From positions 1 to 55,616 of the forward strand of contig JAFLKM010000065.1 of NCBI GenBank assembly GCA_019163335.1: DNA of 55,616 nucleotides, in the 5' to 3' direction. Shown in pieces: positions 35,120 through 44,480 of the stretch. This stretch comes from Desulfobulbaceae bacterium (GTDB lineage: Bacteria; Desulfobacterota; Desulfobulbia; Desulfobulbales; Desulfocapsaceae). Position 1 is the first letter of the stretch; the number at the start of each line of letters is the position of its first letter. The position numbers were made by a program, and so were the translations under genes. Under the pieces are notes generated by a model that was given only the letters and a program-made list of their open reading frames with translations, did no database searches and was not told the DNA's origin.

Positions 35120-35503
35120 CTATTTTTTTCCATATACTGTTTCCGGATCAAAAACCTTCGTGCCAACTATTGAGAGTTCCCCACTATCAACCCGACGAAA
35201 AAAACATGACCTATGGCCAGTGTGACAGGCAGCTCCCCCTAGCTGTTCAACCTTGAACACCACCGTATCATCATCACAATCAACAAGTATCTCTCGAACA
35301 AGCTGAACATGGCCGGAAGACTCACCTTTTAGCCATAATTTGCTTCGGGAACGGCTCCAATAATGGACTTTTCCTGTTTCCAAGGTTTTGCCCCATGATT
35401 CAAGATTGATATAGGCAAGCATAAGAATCTCTCCCGTCTCATAATCCTGAGCAATGGCCGGGAGCAAACCATTTTCCGACTTATCAAAACGTAACTGAAT
35501 CAT
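35120..35503 (-). CDS. hisI: Phosphoribosyl-AMP cyclohydrolase
   Basis: A 127-residue HisI that opens the adenine ring in the third step of histidine synthesis. The metal-binding and catalytic pieces are [55 protein letters not shown] and [12 protein letters not shown] with the conserved Cys and His. There is no fused HisE domain. It leads the hisI-hisG-engB unit; AAGGGG precedes the ATG. Confidence 0.96.
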   Translation of the reverse strand: MIQLRFDKSENGLLPAIAQDYETGEILMLAYINLESWGKTLETGKVHYWSRSRSKLWLKGESSGHVQLVREILVDCDDDTVVFKVEQLGGAACHTGHRSCFFRRVDSGELSIVGTKVFDPETVYGKK

Positions 35504-36095
35504 ATTCCCCTTTTAATGTGTAACCTGAATGCAAGGACTCCCTACCAACTATACCCTGTCTATTATTTCTCTTATTTTTTATTACAAAAAACATTCCTGT
35601 GGGACATCTGCCATTAATGTTTAACTATCAAATAAAAACATCAAATACTTCTGTGGCGCAATTCCCCATAACATTTTTAACAAATCAGGATTGTTAGAAA
35701 AATTCGCATGTAAATCATTCTTTCAAAAAAACGAAAAATTATTGAAAATCAAAATTTTGGATTTTATGCGGATCATCCTGCTTTGTCAAGCTTCACTTTT
35801 TTTTATAAAATCCTTTTAAATAGTCCTCTCTCATCGACTGACAAAAATATACTGTTAAAAAAAGACCGGTTACACCTCTGTATGCTAAAACAATGGCGCT
35901 AACATTTATTGCAAAACAGAAAATTATAAGATAACATGCCAGATAGTTTTTTTCAAAAGTCGACCGCTGTTGAACATGTAGCGTGTTGCTGACTTAAGCC
36001 CTCTTTTTTTATTGTTATTTGAATTATTTCATCCCAGACTGATGATTCTATTTTAAGTAACTGGTCACACTTATTTTCATTAGGACAATCTTTCT
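35504..36095. other. Long AT-rich intergenic region between hisI and the FKBP/che genes
   Basis: Nearly 600 bases between divergent genes. It should hold promoters for both sides, but I find no convincing -35/-10, sigma54 or sigma28 box. A TGTAGC hexamer lies at 35978. No RNA gene or open frame is supported. Confidence 0.4.
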
Positions 36096-36554
36096 ATGCA
36101 AAAAGCACAATTCAACGATAGAGTTTCAATCAAATACACCGGAAAACTAGAAAATGGCACACCCTTCCAAATAATCACTGAATCAGATCCCTTGATTATT
36201 ACCATTGGGAGCCATGAAGTCCCACCCTCTCTGGAACAGGCCCTGGTTGGCATGTCCATTGGCGAGCAAAAGCTTGTTCGCCTTGAACCCGATGAAGGAT
36301 ACGGAATTCGGAGAAAAGATCTGTTACAGACGCTCAACAAAGAGAGCTTCGGGAAGAAAGCAAACTTGCAGATAGGGACGATTCTCTCACTCAGTTTAGA
36401 GAAAGATGGCCAGACTCATAAAATTCCCGCCACAATAGTTGAGACAAACCAGAACACCATCGTTGTTGACTACAATCATCCACTGGCCGGACACAACCTT
36501 TTCTATGATGTTACCTTGATTGCCATTGAAACCGCAGAACCCAATTCACTTTAA
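36096..36554 (+). CDS. SlyD-like FKBP-type peptidyl-prolyl isomerase
   Basis: A 152-residue prolyl isomerase and chaperone of the FKBP/SlyD group. The opening QFNDRVSIKYTGKLENGTPF, the following IGSHEVPPSLEQALVGMSIG, the inserted flap domain (LNKESFGKKANLQIGTILSL) and the closing VVDYNHPLAGHNLFYDVTL are all typical. The His-rich metal-binding tail of E. coli SlyD is missing. It lies 53 bases upstream of cheA and may share its transcript. Confidence 0.92.
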   Translation: MQKAQFNDRVSIKYTGKLENGTPFQIITESDPLIITIGSHEVPPSLEQALVGMSIGEQKLVRLEPDEGYGIRRKDLLQTLNKESFGKKANLQIGTILSLSLEKDGQTHKIPATIVETNQNTIVVDYNHPLAGHNLFYDVTLIAIETAEPNSL

Positions 36555-36607
36555 GTTGGCAGCGATTAATCTTTATTTTTCAATTTCTCTTTGAAGGAGT
36601 GCTAAAA

Positions 36608-39448
36608 ATGCAAATTGAAGATGACGAAATACTTCAGGGTTTTATCGAAGAATCCCTTGAACATCTTGCCGACATAGAGACAGACCTCCTGGCGATTGAA
36701 AAGGCGGGAGCCAACATTGACGAAAATCTGGTAAACAAGGTCTTCCGTGCTGCTCATTCCATCAAAGGTGGTGCCGGTTTCATGGGGCTTACCGTGATCC
36801 AGGAACTGTCCCATGCGATGGAAAATATTCTGGGCATGATTCGCAGCAGAAAATTGGTACCTAACCCTGAAATTGTCAACGTTCTTCTCCAGGGTTCTGA
36901 TAAACTTGAATTTATGATTAACAATATTCAAACAAGTAATGAGGAAGACATTACAGAGCATCTTATCCCCCTGAACGCCATTGCAGAAGGAAACAGCGTT
37001 CAGGCTGCACCGCCGCCGACACCATCAATGCCGGAACCTATTGCTGCTGAACCTGTGGTTCAAGAAGCCGCTATTATTTTACAAGACATTCCCGTGCAGC
37101 AAGCACTCCCCATCCCTGTCGCCCCGCAACCTGAACCAGCATCCTATTCCGCTTCATTTCCTTCGATGCCGTTATCGGTCAACCCCTCATCCACAGAAAC
37201 CTCGCCAGGTTCTCCGATTAAGGCAGATACCAGCCTCAGGGTTCATGTCAGTCTTCTTGACTCCCTCATGACCCTTGCAGGCGAGCTTGTTCTCAGTCGC
37301 AACCAATTACTGCAGACTATCAGCACCAACGACTTGCGCAATGCTGAAGCTGTTGGCCAGAGGATTGATTTAATCACCTCTGAATTGCAAGAAGCCATCA
37401 TGCTGACCCGGATGCAACCCATTGGTAACGTGTTCAGCAAATTTCCCAGAGTAGTGCGAGATCTCTCAAAGCAACTCAACAAAACCATTGACCTGACCAT
37501 TGTCGGCAACGAAGTCGAGCTGGACAAAACTATTATTGAATCCATCAACGACCCCCTGACCCATCTGATTCGTAACTCAGTGGATCATGGTGTGGAAATG
37601 CCTGCTGACAGAAAACGAGCAGGCAAGCCAGAGAAAGGCCTCATTGTTCTCAAGGCCTACCATGAAGCAGGCCAGGTGGTCATTCAAATCAGCGATGACG
37701 GCAAGGGACTTGACGGTGAAGCACTAGCGGCAAGCGCTATCAGCAAGGGACTGATCTCAGTTGAGCAGGCCCAGATTATGTCTGACAAAGAAAGGATCAA
37801 CCTCATCTTCCTGCCCGGTTTTTCCATGGCCAAAAAAGTGACCGATGTCTCTGGGCGCGGGGTGGGCATGGATGTTGTTAAAACCAACCTCGACAAGCTC
37901 GGCGGTCAGGTAGAGATTGTATCCGAGGTTGGAAAAGGAACCACCATTTCCATCAAGCTTCCCTTAACTCTGGCCATTATTCCCTGTCAAATTATCACCA
38001 CCAGCGGTGAACGATACGCCATTCCCCAAGTAAATCTTGAGGAACTTCTTCGCATCCCGGCGAATCAGGTTAAAAAACGCGTGGAGAAGGTTGGAAACGC
38101 TGAAGTCGTGCGCCTCCGTGGGAATCTCTTACCTTTAATCAGACTCTCTGATGTCATTGAAGCAGAACGGAGTTACTGGGATCCAACAGAGGAAGAGCGA
38201 AAAACCGATAGACGAGACAGCATTGCTGATCGTCGCGGCAAACATTCGCCTTTTTTCCAGAATACCGACAAAAGCCCCGAAGAAAATCAGAACATGGATA
38301 ACGACAATCGTGCAGCCACTGATCGCCGTTACAGCACTGCAAGCGCTCTAAATATTGTAGTGGTCTCAACCAACGCCATGAAATATGGGCTTATTGTTGA
38401 TCGACTGCAGGATTCAGAGGAGATTGTAATCAAACCACTGGGCCGACATCTTCAGCAGTGTAAGGGGTATGCCGGTGCCACGATCATGGGAGATGGCCGC
38501 ATCGCTTTAATCCTTGATGTCACCAATCTGGCTCGAATGGCACACCTGACCTCCATCGACGGCACAGATAGGGCCAATGAAGTTGCCCTTGCTGCAGAAG
38601 AACTCATTCGTACCCAGAAAGACCGGCAAGCCTTGCTCATCTTCCGGAGTTCCGAACACGAGCAGTTTGCCGTCCCTCTTAATCAAGTCGAGCGCATAGA
38701 AAAAATTAACCGTTCAGAAATCGAAAATATGGGTGGAAAACGGGTCATGCAGTATCGGGGCGGAAGCCTAGCCTTATTTACCGTCGACGACATTTCCACA
38801 GTCCATCCCATTGCTGACCAAGATGACCTGCTGGTTATCGTCTTTAATATCTGTTCAAAACCAATCGGACTTTTGGCTATCGGTCCCATTGACGCTGTTG
38901 AAATCTCATCAGAGATTGACGGGTTGACCCTAAAGCAACCAGGAATCATGGGGTCCATTATCATAGATGGCCAAACCACGATGCTCATCGATGTCTTTGA
39001 AATCGTTCAGACCCTCTTTCCAGATTGGTTTGCCGAAAAACCGGTTTTTGAAGTAGACAAAGTTACTGGAATTACACCAACTATTCTAATTGCTGAAGAT
39101 TCAAATTTTTTCCGGAATCAGGTCAAAGGATATATGACAGAATCCGGCTACAATGTTCTGGAAGGAGCGGACGGTGCCATTGCCTGGGATCTGCTGCAAA
39201 AACATGCTGACGAGATTTCCATGGTCGTAACGGATATAGAAATGCCCAATATGAATGGCTTCGAGCTGACCGAAATTATTAGAAGAAATCCATTATACAA
39301 TAAGATCCCCATTATCGCCTTGACCACACTGGCCGCCGACGAGGATATTGCTAAGGGTAAGGCCGTTGGCATCGATGAATACCATATTAAGCTGGACAAA
39401 GAAAAATTAATGGCCTGTGTCCATGACTATATAAAGCGTCTTTATTAA
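36608..39448 (+). CDS. cheA: Hybrid chemotaxis kinase CheA with two CheW domains and a receiver
   Basis: A 946-residue CheA. The Hpt domain carries His50 in FRAAHSIKGGAGFMGL. A Pro-rich linker replaces the CheY-binding P2 domain. Then come the dimerisation domain (SLLDSLMTLAGELVLSRNQL), the ATPase with NDPLTHLIRNSVDHG and GRGVGMDVVKTNL, a first CheW-like domain split by a charged insert with repeated DRR motifs, a second CheW-like domain (about 680-810), and a C-terminal receiver (ILIAEDSNFFRN, VVTDIEMPNMNGFE). Doubled CheW plus a receiver marks a non-E. coli-type chemosensory system. ATG 36608 has an ideal AAGGAG; a GTG three codons upstream is too close to it. Confidence 0.93.
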   Translation: MQIEDDEILQGFIEESLEHLADIETDLLAIEKAGANIDENLVNKVFRAAHSIKGGAGFMGLTVIQELSHAMENILGMIRSRKLVPNPEIVNVLLQGSDKLEFMINNIQTSNEEDITEHLIPLNAIAEGNSVQAAPPPTPSMPEPIAAEPVVQEAAIILQDIPVQQALPIPVAPQPEPASYSASFPSMPLSVNPSSTETSPGSPIKADTSLRVHVSLLDSLMTLAGELVLSRNQLLQTISTNDLRNAEAVGQRIDLITSELQEAIMLTRMQPIGNVFSKFPRVVRDLSKQLNKTIDLTIVGNEVELDKTIIESINDPLTHLIRNSVDHGVEMPADRKRAGKPEKGLIVLKAYHEAGQVVIQISDDGKGLDGEALAASAISKGLISVEQAQIMSDKERINLIFLPGFSMAKKVTDVSGRGVGMDVVKTNLDKLGGQVEIVSEVGKGTTISIKLPLTLAIIPCQIITTSGERYAIPQVNLEELLRIPANQVKKRVEKVGNAEVVRLRGNLLPLIRLSDVIEAERSYWDPTEEERKTDRRDSIADRRGKHSPFFQNTDKSPEENQNMDNDNRAATDRRYSTASALNIVVVSTNAMKYGLIVDRLQDSEEIVIKPLGRHLQQCKGYAGATIMGDGRIALILDVTNLARMAHLTSIDGTDRANEVALAAEELIRTQKDRQALLIFRSSEHEQFAVPLNQVERIEKINRSEIENMGGKRVMQYRGGSLALFTVDDISTVHPIADQDDLLVIVFNICSKPIGLLAIGPIDAVEISSEIDGLTLKQPGIMGSIIIDGQTTMLIDVFEIVQTLFPDWFAEKPVFEVDKVTGITPTILIAEDSNFFRNQVKGYMTESGYNVLEGADGAIAWDLLQKHADEISMVVTDIEMPNMNGFELTEIIRRNPLYNKIPIIALTTLAADEDIAKGKAVGIDEYHIKLDKEKLMACVHDYIKRLY

Positions 39449-39476
39449 GTCTCTATTTTTTAAGTAAGAGGACAAT

Positions 39477-39938
39477 ATGAACGAAACAAAAGCAACAAGC
39501 AAGATGCATGTGGAACTGGCCACTTTCTTTGTCGGGGACGCCCTTTGTGGTATGGATATTTTGAATATCCAGGAGATCAATAAGTTGATGGATATGACAA
39601 AGGTTCCCCAGGCACCTTCCTATGTTATTGGAATTCTAAATCTCCGCGGTCAAATTGTGACGATTATCGATCTTGGGAGAAAGCTAGGGCTCGGATCCAC
39701 AGAGGCCACCTCGAGTTCTCGAAATATTATTGTCAATTCACCTGGAGAACATGTAGGCCTGCTTGTCACCCAACTCAGTGATGTCGTTTCGGCAGAGATG
39801 GATAAAGTTGAACGCGCCCCTGCTAACATGGGTGGAATTCAAGGTGAATTTTTTTCTGGAGTCTACAAAACCGAAGATAAACTTATTGGAATCCTCGATA
39901 TCAATAAAGTTTTACGCCTTGAAGACCAGGGGCATTAA
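39477..39938 (+). CDS. cheW: Chemotaxis adaptor CheW
   Basis: A 153-residue CheW that links receptors to CheA. It has the double beta-barrel signature: FVGDALCGMDILNIQEI, then APSYVIGILNLRGQIVTIID, and VGLLVTQLSDVVSAEMDKVE. AGAGGA precedes the ATG. It lies 28 bases after cheA and 2 bases before cheB, within one operon. Confidence 0.95.
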   Translation: MNETKATSKMHVELATFFVGDALCGMDILNIQEINKLMDMTKVPQAPSYVIGILNLRGQIVTIIDLGRKLGLGSTEATSSSRNIIVNSPGEHVGLLVTQLSDVVSAEMDKVERAPANMGGIQGEFFSGVYKTEDKLIGILDINKVLRLEDQGH

Positions 39939-39940
39939 GA

Positions 39941-41077
39941 ATGCTTCTGAAAAAATTACGTGTATTGGTCGTTGACGATACCATTGTCTACCGAAAGGCG
40001 GTCAGTGATATTCTGGCAGAGATCCCTGGAATTGAGGTAGTTGGAATTGCCCATAATGGCAAAATTGCCATGTCTAAAATTGCCACGCTAAAACCTGATC
40101 TGCTCACTCTTGATATTGAAATGCCGGAGATGAATGGGTTGGAGGTGCTTGCAGAAATTCAGAAAAATCATGCAGGTATTGGCGCCATCATGCTTTCAAC
40201 CCTTACTGCTGATGGCAGTGACATGACCTTGAAAGCCCTTGAACTTGGTGCCTTTGACTTTATCCTTAAACCCCAAAGCGCCACTCTTCAAGAGGGCAAG
40301 AATCAAATTAAGGCTGCCTTGGGGCCAATACTTGAAGCTTTTCGCCATTCACACACAGCCGCCTCATTACTTTCTGCCAAGGGAGTGTTTACCCGCCCCC
40401 CACCCTCTCTGGCCACCAAAGCAATCCCCACATCTCAACTACGTTCGCAGACCAGCTCTGCAGCCAACAGCACGGTCCAAGCTTCAAAGCGTCGGGGCAA
40501 ATCGGAAATTATTGCTATTGGCATCTCAACGGGAGGACCAAACGCGCTCAGTCAGATGCTGCCCCAACTTCCCGGAGACCTCGGTGTTCCTGTGGTTATT
40601 GTCCAGCACATGCCGCCAGTCTTCACTAAATCTCTGGCCGCAAGTCTCAATGCCAAATGTGCCCTTACCGTCAAAGAGGCGCAAGAGGCTGAAGCGATTC
40701 AACCCAACACCGTCTACATAGCGCCAGGTGGCAAACAAATGAAGCTTGCAGCCAGTGCCGATGGGAAAAATCGAATTATTCGAATTACAGATGATCCACC
40801 GGAAAATTCCTGTCGTCCATCTGTTGATTATCTCTTTCGTTCAGTGGGAGACTATTATGTAGGTCGAACCACTGCTGTTATTATGACCGGAATGGGTTCC
40901 GATGGAACCAAGGCACTGCAATCCCTGAAGCAACAAAAAGGAGCCTTTGTCATCGCCCAGAATGAGATGACCTGCGTGGTCTATGGAATGCCCAAAGCCC
41001 CCATAGAACAAGGACTAGTCGATGTCGTCGCCCCGCTAAATAAAATTGCTGATGAAATTACCAAAAGTGTCAGATAA
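39941..41077 (+). CDS. cheB: Chemoreceptor methylesterase CheB
   Basis: A 378-residue receptor demethylase/deamidase. The N-terminal receiver has VLVVDDTIVYRK and Asp58 in LTLDIEMPEMNG. After a Ser/Thr-rich linker, the esterase domain has the catalytic Ser in IGISTGGPNALSQML, His in VQHMPPVFTKSLA and Asp in MTGMGSDGTKAL. It pairs with cheR next door to set receptor methylation, although no receptor gene is in the window. Confidence 0.96.
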   Translation: MLLKKLRVLVVDDTIVYRKAVSDILAEIPGIEVVGIAHNGKIAMSKIATLKPDLLTLDIEMPEMNGLEVLAEIQKNHAGIGAIMLSTLTADGSDMTLKALELGAFDFILKPQSATLQEGKNQIKAALGPILEAFRHSHTAASLLSAKGVFTRPPPSLATKAIPTSQLRSQTSSAANSTVQASKRRGKSEIIAIGISTGGPNALSQMLPQLPGDLGVPVVIVQHMPPVFTKSLAASLNAKCALTVKEAQEAEAIQPNTVYIAPGGKQMKLAASADGKNRIIRITDDPPENSCRPSVDYLFRSVGDYYVGRTTAVIMTGMGSDGTKALQSLKQQKGAFVIAQNEMTCVVYGMPKAPIEQGLVDVVAPLNKIADEITKSVR

Positions 41078-41131
41078 CGCACTTCAAGGAAATGCCTTTC
41101 ACCTTTTCAATGTGATCACACTTTTGCGAGC

Positions 41132-41971
41132 ATGCTAAAAATATCACCAGATGAACTGAAGCTTGTTGCTCAATATATCTATGATGTCTCAGGGATATAT
41201 CTTGATCAAAGTAAATCCTATCTCTTTGAGACGCGCCTTGGCGCCATTGCAGCCGAACATGGATGCAATACCTACAAAGAGCTCTATCAAAAGGCCAAAA
41301 CCGACCCCAGCAAAAGCTTTGAACGAAAAATAATTGATGCGATCTCCACGAATGAGACCCTATTCTTTCGCGACAAAGGTCCTTTTGAGCTTTTGCAGCA
41401 CAAACTACTCCCTGAACTGATCGATGCCCGCACTCCAAGTTCTCCGACCCTGAAAACCAATATCAAGATATGGAGTGCAGCCTCATCAACTGGCCAGGAA
41501 CTTTACTCAATTGCCATAATCATTAAAGAGCTTCTACCAAATAGCAGTAAATATTCCATCCAGCTTCTCGGCACTGATATTTCTGACAATGCAGTCGCCC
41601 AGGCCAGCCGAGGAAAATACAATAAATTTGAAATGGAACGAGGCCTTCCCGGCGATAAACTCCAACGTTATTTTACCATGTTTGGTGATTCCTGGACGAT
41701 TAAAGATGAAATCCGGGCGATGGTACAATTTAAGAAGTTTAATCTCATGATGCCTTTTACCGGACTTGGCAAATTTGATATTATCTTTTGTCGAAATGTA
41801 GCAATCTACTTCACCCTTCCTGATCGCCAGAAACTCTTCAACAAAATAGCAGACAGTCTGGCTGACGACGGTTATCTTGTCATAGGGTCTACGGAATCTC
41901 TCACCGGGATCTGTCCCCGCTTTATTCCTAAAAGACATCTACGATCTATTTTTTATCAGAAAACTAAATGA
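41132..41971 (+). CDS. cheR: Chemoreceptor methyltransferase CheR
   Basis: A 279-residue SAM-dependent methyltransferase that modifies receptor glutamates. Family pieces are TNETLFFRDKGPFELL, the SAM-binding IWSAASSTGQELYSIA, LLGTDISDNAVAQASRGKY, FDIIFCRNVAIYF and GYLVIGSTESLTG. In IWSAASSTGQE the usual Cys of AxCSTGEE is Ala-Ser and the first Glu is Gln, minor variations. Spacing to cheB is 54 bases and to the following regulator 10 bases. Confidence 0.95.
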   Translation: MLKISPDELKLVAQYIYDVSGIYLDQSKSYLFETRLGAIAAEHGCNTYKELYQKAKTDPSKSFERKIIDAISTNETLFFRDKGPFELLQHKLLPELIDARTPSSPTLKTNIKIWSAASSTGQELYSIAIIIKELLPNSSKYSIQLLGTDISDNAVAQASRGKYNKFEMERGLPGDKLQRYFTMFGDSWTIKDEIRAMVQFKKFNLMMPFTGLGKFDIIFCRNVAIYFTLPDRQKLFNKIADSLADDGYLVIGSTESLTGICPRFIPKRHLRSIFYQKTK

Positions 41972-41981
41972 GACATCTTCC

Positions 41982-42554
41982 ATGAAAAATATGACTATAC
42001 TTATTGTTGACGATGATCCTGTTGTTAGAAAGATGTTAGAAAAACGTCTTGAGAAGGCAGGATATGAGGTGCTGATCGCTGAGGATGGCTATCAAGCCGA
42101 GAAGATTCTTCCTCAACAGCATGTTGATGTGGTCTTGACTGATCTGATGATGCCAGGAACAATTGGCGGGATTGAAGTGCTGGAGATTGCAAAAAAACTC
42201 AACTCCAGCATTGAAGTAATTCTGATCACTGCCCATTCTTCCGTTGATACTGCTGTTGCCGCGATGAAAAAAGGGGCTGCAGACTACCTGGAAAAACCGA
42301 TTAATTTCGACGAGCTCTTTCTTCGGCTTGAAAAAATAGCCAACGTTCAATCCCTTCTGCGAAACGCCATGGATATCAGCGAGGCAATGGACACGACAGA
42401 GAGCGTTGCCTCTGAAACCATTCAAAATCTTGAAATCAGAACCGCCGAACTACAGGGTAGGCTCAATCGCCTTGAAGAGGTTCTTCGTGATGAGCAAATC
42501 GGCTCATATGACCGGATTTACAAGGCACTTGACCTACTAACAAAATACAAATAA
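41982..42554 (+). CDS. Response regulator, receiver plus C-terminal coiled coil
   Basis: A 190-residue regulator. Residues 1-120 form a receiver with Asp54 (VVLTDLMMPGT) and the conserved Lys in YLEKPINF. The remaining 70 residues are polar and heptad-like (LEIRTAELQGRLNRLEEVLR), with no DNA-binding or enzyme domain. It closes the chemosensory operon and is the probable output of CheA; the coiled coil may bind a target protein. It is larger than a plain CheY. Confidence 0.9.
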   Translation: MKNMTILIVDDDPVVRKMLEKRLEKAGYEVLIAEDGYQAEKILPQQHVDVVLTDLMMPGTIGGIEVLEIAKKLNSSIEVILITAHSSVDTAVAAMKKGAADYLEKPINFDELFLRLEKIANVQSLLRNAMDISEAMDTTESVASETIQNLEIRTAELQGRLNRLEEVLRDEQIGSYDRIYKALDLLTKYK

Positions 42555-42578
42555 CCCGGCCCACCCTGACATAAATAC

Positions 42579-42610
42579 AAAATGGTCACTCCATACGGAG
42601 TGACCATTTT
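42579..42610. terminator. Bidirectional terminator between the che operon and pentapeptide gene
   Basis: Perfect 14-base stem AAAATGGTCACTCC / GGAGTGACCATTTT with a 4-base loop, A-rich on the left and T-rich on the right, between two convergent genes. Confidence 0.9.
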
Positions 42611-42641
42611 CAAAAAAGTCCCTCTTTTCTGGTTCGTTATT

Positions 42642-43823
42642 TCACTTGTATCCCATTGTATCAGAGACTTGAGCATCTTCAAGAAGAGCGCCTTCTAGTT
42701 TAGCCCCGCTCAAATCAGCCTTGGAAAGATTTGCTTTATATAAATCTGCTTTTTGTAATTTTGCATTTCTCAGATCAGCTCTTACCAGAATAGCCCCTTT
42801 CAAGTTTGCATTTTCAAGATTGGCTTCTGCTAACTTGCTTCCAGTTAAATCAGCCCCCTCAAGATCTGCGCCGGACAAATTTTTACCGGTCAGATCAACC
42901 CCTGCGAGATTACAATCATAACATTTCTTGGTTTCCAGAAGACGAAGTTTATTCTTTTCTATTTCAGCCGTAGAATCAAATACAGCTTTTTCCTTCGGTA
43001 CAGCAACGACTACCGCTGTTTTCTTCTCTGAAACCAATTCTTTTGTAGAGTGAATAGCCTCTTTTGTTTCCTCAACTACATCATCCTCATCAGGCTCTAC
43101 GACAAGTTCCTCATCAACGACAACGGGAGATGTTACAGGTAAAGACACTTTTCCCAAAGCAACAACATTAGCCGGATTGGATCCCTCTGTTCCTAAATTA
43201 TTCCCTGGATTCTCAGGTTGTTGGGACGAATCTGTTTTTTCAATCTCCGTGGTCTGTTCTTCACTTGCATCAGAACCAAATATCAAACCCATCATGCCCC
43301 CCCAGGTTCTTCGCAGAAACCCATTTTTTTCATCAGGAACTGAGTTTCCATCTTTACCGGCAACTGCAGACACAGCAGGAGTAACAGGAGACGCTATTTC
43401 AGCAACAACCTGTTCTGAGGGTGAATTCAACATTTTTTTACGATCGAATTTTATGCCAACAAGATAGGCGTCAGTAAAATTAGTCCCGCGAAGATCAGCT
43501 CCCCTCAAATCAGCATCCGCCAGATTAGCACCATTTAATTCAGTATTTTTTAGAATGGCATTCTGCAGATTAGCCTTGGTAAGTGTTGCAAGATGCAATT
43601 GAGCATAGGCAAGATTAGCGCCTTGAAGATTGGCTCCTGGCAAATTTGCCCGATTAAGATCTGCTCCAGAGAGGTCACATCCAGGACAACTGTTCGTTTC
43701 AATCAATCGTTTCCTGTTCTCCTGTACCTTTCCCTGCGCTGCATGCACCCCGCCTACAAAAAAAACTTCACTCAACATCAATAAAAACAGCAGGGTCATT
43801 GAACAAATTCTAGTGAAATACAT
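42642..43823 (-). CDS. Exported pentapeptide-repeat protein with two repeat blocks
   Basis: A 393-residue protein with a signal peptide (about 1-29). Two blocks of A(D/N)Lxx pentads, some 15 and 17 units, should each form a right-handed quadrilateral beta-helix. Each block opens with a similar cap: RLIETNSCPGCDLSGADL and RLLETKKCYDCNLAGVDL, with a CxxC pair just before the first coil. Between them lies about 180 residues of low-complexity, acidic and Pro/Val-rich linker. Periplasmic location and the repeated CxxC cap suggest a structural or thiol/metal-binding role; no function is established. It is monocistronic, facing the che operon. Confidence 0.88.
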   Translation of the reverse strand: MYFTRICSMTLLFLLMLSEVFFVGGVHAAQGKVQENRKRLIETNSCPGCDLSGADLNRANLPGANLQGANLAYAQLHLATLTKANLQNAILKNTELNGANLADADLRGADLRGTNFTDAYLVGIKFDRKKMLNSPSEQVVAEIASPVTPAVSAVAGKDGNSVPDEKNGFLRRTWGGMMGLIFGSDASEEQTTEIEKTDSSQQPENPGNNLGTEGSNPANVVALGKVSLPVTSPVVVDEELVVEPDEDDVVEETKEAIHSTKELVSEKKTAVVVAVPKEKAVFDSTAEIEKNKLRLLETKKCYDCNLAGVDLTGKNLSGADLEGADLTGSKLAEANLENANLKGAILVRADLRNAKLQKADLYKANLSKADLSGAKLEGALLEDAQVSDTMGYK

Positions 43824-44480
43824 TTTTTTCTCCTGAAAAAGAAGTCCCTATTCTGAAAATAAAATTGCAAGGCCAAGTAGTATTAAACATTATCTAAAGC
43901 ACTAAAAAATTTTGTTGAAGATACTCCAAGAAAAGTCAAACTGTCAAGAAACTAACAGTATCTCAATAAGCAGCCAGTCCCAGAGAAAAAACAAACTTTA
44001 TTTCTTGAACCCATAATTCTATGGGATACAGGCTCACAAAATAAACGGAACAAGAAAGTAGACTAATGTTCGTTTATTCAATGATCTTGACTCAATGGAT
44101 ATTCAAACTTTTCAGAAAATCATTATTATTTATCCGAAATAACTCTTTTTCGATTGATGTAATAAGATATATTTATATAATGTAGCATCTAAACACAAAC
44201 ATGTTGCAAAAGTGTAGCGACCATCAAGCTTCTACGAATTACTTGAATTATTCAGGCGACTTTTGTTTTTTCTGAATTTTTTTTGGAAAGAATCGTCAAT
44301 CAGTATTGATTTCATTCTTATCAAGAAGCCATAAACTATTCTATAATTTAAAATATTTGAAGACTATGTTTAAATATATCTGACAAAAACTCTATAAATT
44401 GAAGAAACTGAATTATTTTTCTCTTTCTCCGGTTTATTTCAAAACATTTTTTTATTGTATCAAGTTTAAGGAGGCTCAGA
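43824..44480. other. Long AT-rich intergenic region upstream of the second redox set
   Basis: More than 650 bases with no supported gene, between divergent transcripts. It contains the TGTAGC-type motif described separately and a strong AAGGAGG site at its right end. No -24/-12 promoter could be found, so a sigma54 start is not supported here. Confidence 0.4.
44213..44236. promoter_or_regulatory. TGTAGC-type candidate regulatory site
   Basis: TGTAGCGACCATCAAGC followed by TTCTACG forms a partial palindrome (TGTAG-N14-CTACG). Its left part matches TGTAGCACCATCATGC at 7106 with one inserted base and one change. A further TGTAGC lies at 44181. It sits about 250 bases before the second ferredoxin gene. 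Shared control is inferred. Confidence 0.35.
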
